Positions 44,597 through 54,126 are shown, numbered from the stretch's first letter. The stretch is 64,000 nucleotides of DNA from Anaerocolumna sp. AGMB13020 (GCF_033100115.1 NZ_CP136910.1:5224001-5288000); one strand, 5' to 3'. Made by a program: numbers and translations. Notes: generated by a model from the letters alone, not told the origin.

Positions 44597-45153
44597 TGAA
44601 GAAAGAAGAGATAAGGCAGGAAATCAGAGAGCAGAAAGCATCCCTCTCCAAGGAGGTAATTGACCTGCAGAGCAGTATAATCAGAGAACAATTTCTGGCG
44701 TTAAGAGAATATAAGGAGTGCAGCCAGTTAATACTCTATGCAGCATTTAACCAGGAGGTCAATACACTGCCTTTGATCAGACAGGCACTCCTTGACGGTA
44801 AAAAAGTAGCACTCCCGAGAGTCATGAAGGAAACGATTGAATTTTATTATATCAACTCTATTTCCGATCTGGAAGAAAGCGCTTTTGGAATTCCGGAACC
44901 GGAGCCTGTTGATATACTTCAATTAGAAAAGAACTTTAATTTAATATTAGTACCGGGTCTGGCCTTTGACAAACAAGGAAATCGTATCGGGTATGGAAAA
45001 AGTTTTTATGACAGGTATTTTATATCCCACGAGGAATCTTTTCTAAAAATTTGCTTTGCCTATGGATTTCAAGTGTATGAGGAGATACCTTTTGAAGCAC
45101 ATGATGTTAAAATAGATATTCTCATAACCAAAGACGGCGTATTAAGAATATAA
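44596..45153 (+). CDS. fau: 5-formyltetrahydrofolate cyclo-ligase
   Basis: A 185-residue MTHFS family enzyme that converts 5-formyl-THF to 5,10-methenyl-THF with ATP. Evidence: the N-terminal basic helix (EEIRQEIREQKASLSKEV), FGIPEPEP, and the C-terminal LVPGLAFDKQGNRIGYGKSF ending with YDRYF, the classic ATP/folate-binding motif. It starts on the last base of the DUF896 stop region. Length is typical. B. subtilis calls this gene yqgN. A structured gap of 250 bases follows before proA. Confidence 0.93.
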   Translation: MKKEEIRQEIREQKASLSKEVIDLQSSIIREQFLALREYKECSQLILYAAFNQEVNTLPLIRQALLDGKKVALPRVMKETIEFYYINSISDLEESAFGIPEPEPVDILQLEKNFNLILVPGLAFDKQGNRIGYGKSFYDRYFISHEESFLKICFAYGFQVYEEIPFEAHDVKIDILITKDGVLRI

Positions 45154-45213
45154 TTCAAATGCTTATTATTCAGAAATTATTTAGTTCTATACATTAATAT
45201 AGTCAGAAAAACT

Positions 45214-45291
45214 GGTTGTATCCTCCTATTAGGCAGTTCTGCTTTAACTTCGCTCATTGTGCTGAGCTGCCTGCACATAACTCATACAATC
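45214..45291. repeat. Stem-loop in the fau-proA gap, possibly related to the long palindromes
   Basis: GGTTGTAT (45214-45221) pairs with ATACAATC (45284-45291), and inside it AGGCAG (45231-45236) pairs with CTGCCT (45267-45272). The loop reads TTTAACTTCGCTCATTGTGC, which resembles the loop of the elements at 1392 and 28061 (AACTCGCTGCGCTCAG). The relation is tentative. I see nothing else in the 45154-45405 gap. Confidence 0.45.
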
Positions 45292-45405
45292 AGCTGTAAA
45301 TAAGGCACAAGTGGTTTTCAAATATGAGCAGGGATATGTAATCGATTGTTCACAAATACGTTTTTTTGATAATCTATAAGCAAAAAAAGCAGAAAGGGTG
45401 ATTTC

Positions 45406-46650
45406 ATGGAGTTGGTAGAGATAGGAAAAAAGGCAAAAAAAGCGGCGACCCGTCTAAATACTCTCAGTCAGGAAAAGAAAATAGAGGGTCTGAAAGCAGC
45501 AGCCCAGGCATTAAAAAGTCATAGGGATAAAATACTAAATGCTAATATCTCAGACGTAGATAAGGCCAAAGAAAATGGTATGACGGATGCACTCATTGAC
45601 AGACTGCGGTTAACGGAAGCCAGAATTGAAGCGATGGCGGAGGGGCTTATTGATATTGCAGCCTTAGAGGATCCTGTTGGTGAAGTTTTATCCATGAAAG
45701 AAAGACCAAACGGACTCTTGATTGGGCAGAAGAGAGTCCCAATGGGGGTTATCGGTATCATTTATGAATCCAGACCAAATGTTACAGCAGATGCTTTCGC
45801 TTTATGCTTTAAAACTAGTAATGCAGTAATATTAAGAGGCGGAAGCGATGCAATTCATTCCAATACTGCTATAGTAGATGTTATTCGAGAAGCACTTGCC
45901 CATACAGGTATAACAGAAGATGCCATACAGTTGGTTTGGGATACCAGCAGAGAAACTGCGAAACAGTTAATGTGCATGAATAAGTATGTTGATCTCTTAA
46001 TACCCAGAGGCGGTACGGGGCTTATCAAAACAGTAGTAGAGAACAGTACCATTCCGGTAATTGAGACAGGAACCGGTAACTGCCATGTATTTGTGGATGA
46101 AACAGCCGACTTTGAAATGGCATTAAATATAATACACAATGCCAAAACCCAGCGTCTGGGGGTCTGTAATGCCTGTGAGTCACTGGTTGTGCACAGCAGT
46201 ATAAAAGATACCTTTCTCCCGGTTTTATATGAAATGCTGCAAAAGAATCAGGTGATTATCAGAGGGGATGAAATCTCCAGAGAGATTTGTCCCAAGATAG
46301 AAGCAGCAACGGAAGAAGATTATGCTACCGAATACCTGGACAGAATCATTTCATTAAAAGTCGTGGATTCCATTGAAGAAGCCATAGAACATATTAATCA
46401 ATATAATACTGGGCATTCAGAAGCAATTATTACAAAGGATTATAACAATTCCATGAAATTTCTGAACGAGATAGATGCAGCAGCAGTTTATGTTAATGCG
46501 TCAACCCGTTTTACCGATGGTGCAGAATTTGGGTTTGGAGCAGAAATCGGAATCAGTACTCAAAAACTCCACGCCAGAGGACCTATGGGGCTTCTTGCTT
46601 TAACCTCTACGAAATATATTATTTTCGGCAGCGGACAAATAAGGCCCTGA
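45406..46650 (+). CDS. proA: Gamma-glutamyl phosphate reductase
   Basis: A 414-residue enzyme of the aldehyde dehydrogenase superfamily that reduces glutamyl-5-phosphate to the semialdehyde. Motifs: [38 protein letters not shown], and the catalytic Cys in [13 protein letters not shown]. The late [18 protein letters not shown] is also a ProA signature. AAAGGGTGA precedes the ATG. It completes the proline route with proB (43477) and proC (51806), which here are scattered over 9 kb on one strand. Confidence 0.96.
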   Translation: MELVEIGKKAKKAATRLNTLSQEKKIEGLKAAAQALKSHRDKILNANISDVDKAKENGMTDALIDRLRLTEARIEAMAEGLIDIAALEDPVGEVLSMKERPNGLLIGQKRVPMGVIGIIYESRPNVTADAFALCFKTSNAVILRGGSDAIHSNTAIVDVIREALAHTGITEDAIQLVWDTSRETAKQLMCMNKYVDLLIPRGGTGLIKTVVENSTIPVIETGTGNCHVFVDETADFEMALNIIHNAKTQRLGVCNACESLVVHSSIKDTFLPVLYEMLQKNQVIIRGDEISREICPKIEAATEEDYATEYLDRIISLKVVDSIEEAIEHINQYNTGHSEAIITKDYNNSMKFLNEIDAAAVYVNASTRFTDGAEFGFGAEIGISTQKLHARGPMGLLALTSTKYIIFGSGQIRP

Positions 46651-46820
46651 AGAAAGCCGGGTAAAAATAACGAAACGAATTAAGCTGCCTATGAAATTTG
46701 ATTTATAAGGGCGTGTCAGAATATTTTTCAATAAAAAGACACATTCCAATAAATCCGGTTACATAGGCATTTTAGCAGTCAGTGATCATTCAATTTCATT
46801 ACATTCGAAGAGGGGCAGAT

Positions 46821-47333
46821 ATGAATAAGCTGGAAAGACTGTTACATAAAGCAAAGAAACTGCAGGAGCCTGGAGCAGGAACTGTCCAGGAATATAATGA
46901 GACACTGTGGGATTTGGGACGGCAGGTATTAAATCTATATGTTAAAGGAAAGCTAAATATTGAAAAGAACAGTGTCTGTCAAATCCGAGACGAGAATGTA
47001 TTAAATCTCAGCAGTTTTGTGAAGGAGGCCGGAAAATATCCACCGGCAGGAAAAGACCGTGAAGTTGATGAGTGTAGATTTACAGAAGCTATAGCATACT
47101 GCCATCTGGATTTATCAAAGGTGACGGAAGAAGCAGCCGGTAACAGATACCATGTTACTTACAGTTATTATCGTGGTGATAATAATCCCAGAGGAGTACC
47201 GGCAGCACTTGCAGATTTAATTTTGAGAGTATTTCGAATATGTAATTATTATGAGATTGATATTGAAACAGTCATTAATGAAAAACATGAACATTATAAG
47301 AAGAAATTAGATGAAAATAAGTATTTGCACTAG
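46821..47333 (+). CDS. MazG-like / all-alpha NTP pyrophosphatase family protein
   Basis: A 170-residue mostly helical protein. The C-terminal stretch VPAALADLILRVFRICNYYE followed by IDIETVINEKHEHYKKK resembles the last helices of MazG-like nucleotide pyrophosphohydrolases, which bind Mg with acidic residues. An earlier E-x-x-x-D/E pattern (NETLWDLGRQVLNLY) is weaker, and a central strand-like insert is unusual. ATG 46821 is chosen because GAGGGG lies upstream; the longer frame from 46782 has none. Catalysis is uncertain. Confidence 0.55.
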   Translation: MNKLERLLHKAKKLQEPGAGTVQEYNETLWDLGRQVLNLYVKGKLNIEKNSVCQIRDENVLNLSSFVKEAGKYPPAGKDREVDECRFTEAIAYCHLDLSKVTEEAAGNRYHVTYSYYRGDNNPRGVPAALADLILRVFRICNYYEIDIETVINEKHEHYKKKLDENKYLH

Positions 47334-47488
47334 TAGGGGAGAATATAAGGTTATATATTCAAGGTAATATTTGTAATGCTGATATTATGGCAAGTATATG
47401 ACTTACATTATAAATTAACAGGATGATATACAGTAGAAAGGCAGCATGTTATAATTTACCTGTATATGAATTAATAGGGGGAAGAAAG

Positions 47489-47698
47489 TTGGGGAAATAC
47501 AGAAGATATTTTATTTTAGTTATTGTTATGGTAATATTTTATAGCTGGAGCAGTCTGGAACCACATGTTAGTGCAGCAGCTAACAGAACGAAAATTACAA
47601 AGTCCAATATAGCTGATGTAGAGAACAGTATACAGAGGAGTGTTATAAAAGGTTATCTATCTGATTATTCATGTGAGAGGATGAGAGCTTTATGTTAA
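47489..47698 (+). CDS. Small secreted protein with signal peptide, 69 residues
   Basis: TTG at 47489 is preceded by AGGGGGAAG and opens a 69-codon frame. It has a basic start (GKYRRYF), a hydrophobic core (ILVIVMVIFYSWSS) and a likely signal-peptidase site after VSAAA. The mature part is only about 40 polar residues. An ATG at 47423 is in frame but lacks a ribosome site and would bury the signal sequence. Function is unknown. Its stop overlaps the next small gene by seven bases, so the two are probably made together. Confidence 0.45.
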   Translation: MGKYRRYFILVIVMVIFYSWSSLEPHVSAAANRTKITKSNIADVENSIQRSVIKGYLSDYSCERMRALC

Positions 47699-47847
47699 TA
47701 TCATTATTTCTGATACTTTTCTATACATCAATAGGGTTTGTGTTTTTTCGATTGGCAGTATATTTTGGTAAGAAGATTCGGTTTCATAATATGTTTATTC
47801 ATCTGAAGAGAGTCCTCTTAAGAATCAGATATAGATTTATGAAATAA
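47692..47847 (+). CDS. Small membrane protein, 51 residues
   Basis: A 51-codon frame starting inside the end of the preceding small gene, with GAGAGGATGAG upstream. Residues 2-26 form a hydrophobic helix (LISLFLILFYTSIGFVFFRL), followed by a strongly basic tail (many Lys/Arg, ending RIRYRFMK). It resembles the 52-residue protein at 27856 in layout, though not clearly in sequence. Function unknown. The overlap with its neighbour suggests a coupled two-protein unit. Confidence 0.45.
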   Translation: MLISLFLILFYTSIGFVFFRLAVYFGKKIRFHNMFIHLKRVLLRIRYRFMK

Positions 47848-47915
47848 TGCCTGTAAGTGTTTTCCTGGGTAGCCTGCGCATATGCTGGTTACCCCGTTTT
47901 TGAGTTACTTGAGTA

Positions 47916-47944
47916 TTGTATTTTCGGGCTACATAAGATATAAT
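47916..47944 (+). promoter_or_regulatory. Sigma-A promoter of miaB
   Basis: TTGTAT (47916-47921), a 17-bp spacer and TATAAT (47939-47944) lie 50 bases before the miaB start. Confidence 0.55.
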
Positions 47945-47993
47945 TTTAGGATGCGGCACCAGATAAATGTATATTGAAAGTTGAGAATATGGA

Positions 47994-49445
47994 ATGAGCA
48001 GTGTACTTATGGATCTTGATGAATTTGATTTAAATAGCAAAGAACCTATAACCGAGCCGGAGCGCCAATATTATTTTATGGCAAAATGCAGGGAATGGGT
48101 AAGAAATAAAGAAAAAGAAATTAATCGTCCCTTAACCTTTTCGGTAGTTACCTTCGGGTGTCAGATGAATGCCAAGGACTCCGAGAAACTGGCAGGAATC
48201 CTGGAGCAGATAGGTTATCATCAGATAGAAGGAGAAGAGGCCGATTTTGTTGTTTACAATACCTGTACAGTAAGAGAGAATGCCAATACCCGTGTTTATG
48301 GAAGACTTGGATATTTGAACAGCTTAAAGAGAAAGAATCCCAATATGATGATTGCCCTGTGCGGTTGTATGATGCAGGAGGATGCAGTTGTAGATAAGAT
48401 CAAGAAGAGCTACCGATTCGTAGATATGATCTTCGGAACGCATAATATCTTTAAGATGGCAGAACTTATGCATACCAGAATACACAGTAAGACCATGATA
48501 ATCGATATCTGGAAGGATACCAATCTCATTGTGGAGGATCTGCCCAGCGAGAGAAAATACAAATTTAAAGCTGGTGTAAATATTATGTATGGCTGCAACA
48601 ATTTTTGCAGTTATTGTATTGTTCCTTATGTAAGAGGCAGGGAGAGAAGCAGAAATCCCGAGGATATTGTAAAGGAAGTAAAAGAACTGGTAGCTGACGG
48701 CGTAATAGAAATTATGCTGCTTGGTCAGAATGTTAATTCCTATGGAAAAAGCCTTGAGGAGAAGACTACCTTTGCCGGTCTGCTTAAACTCTTGGAGGAA
48801 ATAGAAGGACTTGAGAGAATAAGATTTATGACCTCTCATCCAAAGGACTTATCCGATGATTTGATTGAAGTAATGAAGAATTCAAAGAAGATATGTAAGC
48901 ATCTTCATTTACCGGTTCAGGCTGGCAGTACCAATGTGTTAAAGAAGATGAACAGAAGTTATACCAAAGAAGATTACCTGAGCTTGGTTGACCGGATTAA
49001 GACCGCTATGCCTGATATTTCCCTGACTACAGACATTATTATTGGCTTCCCGGGTGAGACGGAGGAGGATTTCTTAGAGACCCTGGAGGTTGTGGAAAAA
49101 GTGCGTTATGACAGTGCGTACACCTTTCTTTATTCCAAACGTTCCGGTACTCCCGCTTCGGTAATGGAGAATCAGGTAGAAGAATTGGTTGCCAAGGATC
49201 GTTTTGACAGATTGCTAAAGGTGGTTCAGAAGATTTCCTCCGAAATGACAGCAAGAGTAGCAGGAAATGTGGAAGAAGTACTGGTAGAAGAGATAAATGG
49301 GCAGGATCCTTCTCTTATGACTGGAAGGCTCAGCAATAATATTCTTGTACATTTTAAAGGATCTGAGGAACAGATCGGTAAAATAGTTAAGGTTAAGCTG
49401 GCTGAATGCAAAGGATTTTATTATATGGGAGAACTATGTAATTGA
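47994..49445 (+). CDS. miaB: tRNA-2-methylthio-N6-dimethylallyladenosine synthase
   Basis: A 483-residue radical SAM methylthiotransferase that modifies A37 of tRNAs reading UNN codons. The N-terminal MTTase domain holds three cluster cysteines (TFGCQMNAKDSE, YNTCTVRENA, LCGCMMQ). The radical SAM motif is CNNFCSYC, followed by IVPYVRGRERSR. A C-terminal TRAM domain ends the protein. The N-terminal extension of ~50 residues before the MTTase domain is usual in clostridial MiaB. The ribosome site before ATG 47994 is weak. Downstream lies an unusual long hairpin. Confidence 0.96.
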   Translation: MSSVLMDLDEFDLNSKEPITEPERQYYFMAKCREWVRNKEKEINRPLTFSVVTFGCQMNAKDSEKLAGILEQIGYHQIEGEEADFVVYNTCTVRENANTRVYGRLGYLNSLKRKNPNMMIALCGCMMQEDAVVDKIKKSYRFVDMIFGTHNIFKMAELMHTRIHSKTMIIDIWKDTNLIVEDLPSERKYKFKAGVNIMYGCNNFCSYCIVPYVRGRERSRNPEDIVKEVKELVADGVIEIMLLGQNVNSYGKSLEEKTTFAGLLKLLEEIEGLERIRFMTSHPKDLSDDLIEVMKNSKKICKHLHLPVQAGSTNVLKKMNRSYTKEDYLSLVDRIKTAMPDISLTTDIIIGFPGETEEDFLETLEVVEKVRYDSAYTFLYSKRSGTPASVMENQVEELVAKDRFDRLLKVVQKISSEMTARVAGNVEEVLVEEINGQDPSLMTGRLSNNILVHFKGSEEQIGKIVKVKLAECKGFYYMGELCN

Positions 49446-49557
49446 TATAAATTTTTGTACCTATAAAAGCATAAAATACCTTAGTTTAAGCATTTTTATA
49501 CTTTGACAGGGAAATGAAAATCAATGAAAGGGTCTATAATACTAAATAGAAGCCAAC

Positions 49558-49640
49558 AAGATAAGTTGAATCATAATAATCTATTTCTTCAGGTTATTTG
49601 ATCCTGAAAAATCGATTATAGGGTTCAACTTATTTATCTT
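49558..49640 (+). other. Long segmented hairpin in the miaB-rny gap
   Basis: Three nested segments pair: AGATAAGTTGAA (49559-49570) with TTCAACTTATTTATCT (49624-49639, interrupted), ATAATAATC with GATTATAG, and TTCTTCAGG with CCTGAAAAA, with an apical loop of about nine bases. It lies 110 bases after miaB and 250 before rny. It could be a terminator with a T-rich 3' arm, or a small RNA. The rest of the 49446-49886 gap shows only the rny promoter region. Confidence 0.45.
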
Positions 49641-49808
49641 TCTGTAAATGAAAACATCCAATATAATAACCTTTTTCTTATTACTGGAAGAAAATAATTA
49701 TTTTATAGAACTGTTAGCAAGAATATAAGAAAGTCATGATGGGTTTTAGGTTATTGTGTCTAATTTCGGTGGAATTTGACATAATGCATAAAAATTTAAT
49801 GGGGATAC

Positions 49809-49835
49809 TTGACATACTCATGAAAACAGTATAAA
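49809..49835 (+). promoter_or_regulatory. Probable promoter of rny
   Basis: TTGACA (49809-49814) is followed 15 bp later by TATAAA (49830-49835); the spacing is short but acceptable. A second TTGACA lies about 25 bp upstream. Confidence 0.45.
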
Positions 49836-49886
49836 ATTTATATGTTGTATATTTGTACAATGAAAATTCAATAAGGAGGTGCTCCA

Positions 49887-51443
49887 GTGCCGATACCAGT
49901 TTGGGTAATAATAACTATTATTGCAACCTCGGCCATCGTTGTTCCTCTTGTCTGGAAACTTGCTATTTCCTACCATGTTAAGGTTGTAGAAGCCAAGATA
50001 GGTACTGCAGAAGAAAAAGCAAGGGAAATCATAGATGAAGCTTTAAAAACAGCTGAAACTAAGAAAAGAGAAGCCTTACTTGAAGCAAAGGAAGAGTCTT
50101 TAAAGACTAAGAATGAGTTAGAGAAGGAAACGAAGGAAAGACGAGCAGAAGTTCAACGTTATGAAAAAAGGGTTCTGTCCAAGGAAGAAACCTTAGACAG
50201 GAAAATCGAAGCACTCGAGAAGAAAGAATCCAGACTCTCTGCAAAAGAGGCTGAACTTGACAAAATCAAGGCAGAAGCTGAAGAGCTTCATGCAAGACAG
50301 CTGCAGGAATTGGAGAAGATTTCAGGACTTACCTCCGAACAAGCGAAAGAATATCTTTTAAAGACAGTTGAAGACGAAGTTAAGCATGAAACTGCAATGT
50401 TAGTTAAGGAACTTGAAAGCAAAGCAAAAGAAGAAGCAGACAAAAAAGCAAAGGATTATGTTGTTACTGCAATACAGAAATGCGCAGCAGATCATGTGGC
50501 AGAAACTACCATATCCGTTGTACAGCTTCCAAATGATGAGATGAAAGGAAGAATTATCGGAAGGGAAGGAAGGAACATTCGTACCCTTGAGACCCTTACA
50601 GGTGTTGATCTTATAATTGATGATACTCCTGAAGCCGTAATTCTATCCGGATTTGACCCTATCAGAAGAGAAGTGGCAAGAATTGCCCTTGAAAAGCTGA
50701 TTGTGGACGGACGAATCCATCCTGCAAGAATTGAAGAGATGGTGGAAAAGGCTCAAAAAGAAGTTGAAGTCATGATTCGAGAAGAAGGTGAAGCAGCAAC
50801 TCTTGAAGTTGGTGTTCATGGAATTCATCCTGAGCTTGTCAGACTTCTCGGTAAGATGAAGTTTAGAACAAGTTATGGACAAAATGCTTTAAAACATTCT
50901 ATAGAAGTTGCCCAATTATCCGGATTACTTGCCGGTGAGATAGGCGTTGATATCAGAATGGCAAAGAGAGCCGGATTACTGCATGATATTGGTAAATCTG
51001 TTGACCATGAAATGGAAGGCTCACATATTCAAATCGGTGTTGATTTGTGCAGAAAGTATAAGGAATCTGCAATTGTAATTAATGCAGTAGAATCCCATCA
51101 CGGCGATGTGGAACCTGAATCATTGATTGCGTGCATCGTACAGGCTGCGGACACCATTTCGGCTGCGAGACCAGGTGCCAGAAGAGAAACATTAGAAACA
51201 TACACAAACAGATTGAAACAATTAGAAGATATCTCCAATAGCTTTAAGGGAGTAGATAAGTCATTTGCGATACAAGCAGGCAGAGAAGTACGTATTATGG
51301 TAGTGCCAGATCAGATATCTGATGCAGACATGATATTACTTGCCCGTGACATATCAAAGCAAATTGAGTCTGAGCTGGAGTATCCGGGTCAGATTAAGGT
51401 TAATGTAATCAGGGAATCACGAGTGACAGATTACGCAAAATAA
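49887..51443 (+). CDS. rny: Ribonuclease Y
   Basis: A 518-residue membrane-anchored endoribonuclease that initiates mRNA decay in Firmicutes. Order: an N-terminal membrane helix ([19 protein letters not shown]), a long coiled coil (about residues 30-200, Lys/Glu rich), a KH domain ([19 protein letters not shown]), and an HD domain ([17 protein letters not shown]). The start is GTG 49887, with AAGGAGG upstream. All key residues are present. A strong terminator follows the stop codon, so it is transcribed alone. Confidence 0.97.
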   Translation: MPIPVWVIITIIATSAIVVPLVWKLAISYHVKVVEAKIGTAEEKAREIIDEALKTAETKKREALLEAKEESLKTKNELEKETKERRAEVQRYEKRVLSKEETLDRKIEALEKKESRLSAKEAELDKIKAEAEELHARQLQELEKISGLTSEQAKEYLLKTVEDEVKHETAMLVKELESKAKEEADKKAKDYVVTAIQKCAADHVAETTISVVQLPNDEMKGRIIGREGRNIRTLETLTGVDLIIDDTPEAVILSGFDPIRREVARIALEKLIVDGRIHPARIEEMVEKAQKEVEVMIREEGEAATLEVGVHGIHPELVRLLGKMKFRTSYGQNALKHSIEVAQLSGLLAGEIGVDIRMAKRAGLLHDIGKSVDHEMEGSHIQIGVDLCRKYKESAIVINAVESHHGDVEPESLIACIVQAADTISAARPGARRETLETYTNRLKQLEDISNSFKGVDKSFAIQAGREVRIMVVPDQISDADMILLARDISKQIESELEYPGQIKVNVIRESRVTDYAK

Positions 51444-51455
51444 TGAATAGTTATT

Positions 51456-51500
51456 AAGATGGTCGAAATTCCTAATATAGGAATTTCGCCATCTTTTTTT
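51456..51500 (+). terminator. Intrinsic terminator after rny
   Basis: AGATGGTCGAAATTCCTA and its downstream complement form a stem of about 17 bp with one mismatch, and seven T residues follow. It starts 13 bases after the rny stop. The remaining 51500-51716 gap shows nothing recognisable. Confidence 0.93.
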
Positions 51501-51716
51501 GAAATCAGGTAATTTAATACTTTAATCTGATAAAATGATATGGTTTAAGCTGGCATTGAGGAAGTATGAAATAAAGGGCTTACGCATTCTGAATTGTTGT
51601 ATTACCATATTTGTAAGCAGATGCTGTAGGTAATGGGCAGCTAATGTGATAAAGTAGTTTTATACTTCTTATTTGGACTATAACTTAATAGGGCTTGCAA
51701 TATAATGGGAGATAGT

Positions 51717-51745
51717 TTGTTATTTGTTAGATTTTGTGATATTAT
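51717..51745 (+). promoter_or_regulatory. Sigma-A promoter of proC
   Basis: TTGTTA (51717-51722), a 17-bp spacer and TATTAT (51740-51745) lie 60 bases before proC. Confidence 0.5.
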
Positions 51746-51805
51746 TAGTATACAAGTCCTGATAAAAAATTCAGGGTAGCAGGGAATGGAACCAGGAGGA
51801 TTACA

Positions 51806-52606
51806 ATGGATAAAATCGGATTTATAGGTGTCGGTAATATGGGATTACCAATGCTTATGGGAGCTGTAAAGGTGTTTGGAAAGGAATCTCTTTTGTTTAA
51901 TTGTGTGAGAGCTGAAAGAAAAGAATTCATAAATCAAAAGACCGGAGTTAATTTTGCAAATAACAACAAGGAGTTGGTCCAGTCCTGTAAATATATTGTA
52001 TTAGCGGTTAAACCTCAGTTTTTTCATGAGGTATATGCTGATATAAAGGATAGTCTGACAACGGAGCATATCTTGATTTCTGCAGCGGCAGGTATTACGA
52101 TTGCTGCTATGAAAGAGGCACTTGGTGTTTCAGTCAGAGTTGTTCGCTCTATGCCAAATACTCCCGCCCTTGTAGGAGAAGGAATGACAGCAGTCTGCTA
52201 TTCCAAAGATGAGTACACTAAGGTTGAGAAAGAACTGCTTCACAGGTTCTTTGAAGCTTTTGGTAAATACGAGGAGTTTGAGGAAGGTTATATAAATGCT
52301 TTAATCTGTGCCAGCGGCAGTTCACCGGCATACGTTTATATGTTTATTGAAGCGTTGGCAGACAGCGCAGTAAAGTATGGGATTCCAAGAGAGAAGGCAT
52401 ACAAGCTGACCGCTCAGGCAGTACTGGGAGCAGCAAAGATGGTATTGGAAACAGGAGAGCATCCCGGAAAATTAAAGGATCAGGTGTGTTCTCCAGGTGG
52501 AACCACAATAGCTGCCGTAGCAGCTCTGGAAGAATCCGGATTTCGCAATGCGGTAATGAAAGCCACGGATGCCTGCTACGAAAAGGCGGTATCTCTTAGT
52601 AAATAA
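51806..52606 (+). CDS. proC: Pyrroline-5-carboxylate reductase
   Basis: A 266-residue enzyme that reduces pyrroline-5-carboxylate to proline with NAD(P)H. The N-terminal Rossmann motif is IGFIGVGNMGLPMLMGAV, followed by VLAVKPQFFHEV and RVVRSMPNTPALVGEGMTAV. The C-terminal dimer/active-site motif is DQVCSPGGTTIAAVAALEES. CAGGAGG precedes the ATG. It leads a short unit with nudF, 62 bases apart. Confidence 0.95.
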   Translation: MDKIGFIGVGNMGLPMLMGAVKVFGKESLLFNCVRAERKEFINQKTGVNFANNNKELVQSCKYIVLAVKPQFFHEVYADIKDSLTTEHILISAAAGITIAAMKEALGVSVRVVRSMPNTPALVGEGMTAVCYSKDEYTKVEKELLHRFFEAFGKYEEFEEGYINALICASGSSPAYVYMFIEALADSAVKYGIPREKAYKLTAQAVLGAAKMVLETGEHPGKLKDQVCSPGGTTIAAVAALEESGFRNAVMKATDACYEKAVSLSK

Positions 52607-52668
52607 AATAGTGAAAAGTACTGGTGCTTGGAAATAAAAGGTGCCAGAGAAAATAGATGGGAGTAAAT

Positions 52669-53205
52669 ATGGATAACGAATATAAGCGTTTAAAAAGAAC
52701 ACCAGTCCACAAAGGTCATATCATTGATGTCTATACAGACACTATGGGACTGCCAAGCGGAAAGACAGCTGATTGGGATTTTATCAGTCATAAGGGGGCG
52801 GCTGCTATTGTCCCGGTTACGGAGGATGGCAAGATTATTATGGTCAGACAATACAGAAATGCAGTGGAAAAATATACCCTTGAGATACCTGCTGGAGGCC
52901 TGAATCCCGGAGAAGATATGAAAACCTGTGCCGGAAGAGAATTAGAGGAGGAGACAGGTTACAGAACAGATCGGATTGAGCATTTATTTGATCTTTATAC
53001 AACGGTTGCTTTCTGTAATGAAAAAATAGGCATCTATTATACAGAGCATTTAATTCCTTCGAAGCAGAACCCTGATGAAGATGAATTCGTATCAGTGGAA
53101 AGCTATACGGTAGAGGAGCTGGTTAATTTTATTTTTACAGGGCAGATTGAAGATGCGAAAACGATTGCAGCCATTTTGGCTTATAAAACCAAACGAAATA
53201 AATAA
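52669..53205 (+). CDS. nudF: ADP-ribose pyrophosphatase (NUDIX)
   Basis: A 178-residue NUDIX hydrolase, probably splitting ADP-ribose to AMP and ribose-5-phosphate. The Nudix box is complete (GGLNPGEDMKTCAGRELEEE followed by TG), and the preceding VRQYRNAVEKYTLEIPAG is typical of the ADP-ribose subgroup. ATG 52669 has GGGAG five bases upstream; ATG 52657 would put that site inside the gene. In many Clostridia this gene is followed by spoIIM and xerD, as here. A terminator separates it from spoIIM. Confidence 0.93.
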   Translation: MDNEYKRLKRTPVHKGHIIDVYTDTMGLPSGKTADWDFISHKGAAAIVPVTEDGKIIMVRQYRNAVEKYTLEIPAGGLNPGEDMKTCAGRELEEETGYRTDRIEHLFDLYTTVAFCNEKIGIYYTEHLIPSKQNPDEDEFVSVESYTVEELVNFIFTGQIEDAKTIAAILAYKTKRNK

Positions 53206-53211
53206 CTTATC

Positions 53212-53241
53212 TATGCCGGCTTAATAGCCGGCATTATTTTT
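53212..53241 (+). terminator. Intrinsic terminator after nudF
   Basis: TATGCCGGC and GCCGGCATTA pair around a six-base loop, followed by a T-rich tail. Just downstream GCATTAT (53231), 14 bp, CATATGTT (53252) loosely resembles a sigma-E promoter for spoIIM. Confidence 0.85.
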
Positions 53242-53288
53242 GTATAAGCTTCATATGTTATCTTATAGACGTTGGCACAGGTGTTATT

Positions 53289-53894
53289 ATGGATTTTGTG
53301 AAGCAGCAATTGCGCAGACTGGGAGAAGTAAAGGCCGGTCTGCTGTTAATGGCAATGGGAGCTGTTCTCGGTATCGTATTCGCCAGAGTATTTAAGAGCT
53401 TCTATCAGGGGAATATAAATATATTGGATAAAGATTATTTGTATCAGATAAGGACAGCCTCCATCGATTATAAGTTATTATTGAAATATGTATACTGGGA
53501 TCTTTTTAAGAATTTTATACTCTTTTGGATGGTATGTGTAACCTCCCTTGGTATTCCGTTTATTTGCCTATGCCTGGTTTATCTCGGATTTCAGGGTAGC
53601 TTTTTTATCTCGGTAATCCTTATGAAATATCATTTTAAGGGACTCTTATTGATCTTTGGTTACACTTTCCCTCAATATCTGATTTACATACCGGTTGCAC
53701 TGATTTCCATTCGATGCGCATATTGGCTCTGCAAGAGTCTGCGATATGACATGACTAGTAAGAAAGGAAAAAGAGAAAAGATTGGAAAATATATGTTTCT
53801 GGTAATATTATTGGGGATGGTTCTGGCACTGGGAGGACTATCGGAGGCTTATATAGGCTCCTATATAATCAGAAAAATATTGTATTTCTTTTAA
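53289..53894 (+). CDS. spoIIM: Stage II sporulation protein M
   Basis: A 201-residue membrane protein with about five hydrophobic segments (GLLLMAMGAVLGIVFARVF, FILFWMVCVTSLGIPFICLC and later ones). It is the SpoIIM member of the SpoIID-SpoIIM-SpoIIP engulfment complex that remodels septal peptidoglycan in the mother cell. The central GYTFPQYLIYIPVALISI stretch is typical. AGGTG precedes the ATG. The usual neighbours are nudF upstream (present) and xerD downstream (present but 6 kb away, see the BlaI/ABC block between). Confidence 0.88.
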   Translation: MDFVKQQLRRLGEVKAGLLLMAMGAVLGIVFARVFKSFYQGNINILDKDYLYQIRTASIDYKLLLKYVYWDLFKNFILFWMVCVTSLGIPFICLCLVYLGFQGSFFISVILMKYHFKGLLLIFGYTFPQYLIYIPVALISIRCAYWLCKSLRYDMTSKKGKREKIGKYMFLVILLGMVLALGGLSEAYIGSYIIRKILYFF

Positions 53895-54041
53895 GCTGGG
53901 ATACGGGAGATTCTTAACATGTTTCAGGTTTGCCAAAACAAAAGTTATTAAAGGAGCAAAAGTTCAGCTGGATTAGTAGAGGCGATAGACAATAAGCAAT
54001 AAGTCTATGGCCTCTATTATTATAGCTAAAGATATTTTAGG

Positions 54042-54087
54042 CAATTGTAAAAAAAGAATTGACTTTTATTTTAGACAAGTGTAAAAT
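54042..54087 (+). promoter_or_regulatory. Promoter and possible BlaI operators of the BlaI-ABC module
   Basis: TTGACT (54059-54064), a 17-bp spacer and TAAAAT (54082-54087) form a likely promoter. Direct repeats CAATTGTAAAA (54042) and CAAGTGTAAAA (54076) bracket the -35, as operators for an autoregulating BlaI repressor might. The predicted mRNA has a ~350-nt leader. Confidence 0.4.
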
Positions 54088-54126
54088 ATGATTATAATTG
54101 TTAAAATAAGGGTTTTGATTTGAATT

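Noticed and set aside
49503..49540. TTGACA and TATAAT after miaB as a promoter for the segmented hairpin.
   Set aside because: The spacer is 26 bp, too long for sigma-A.
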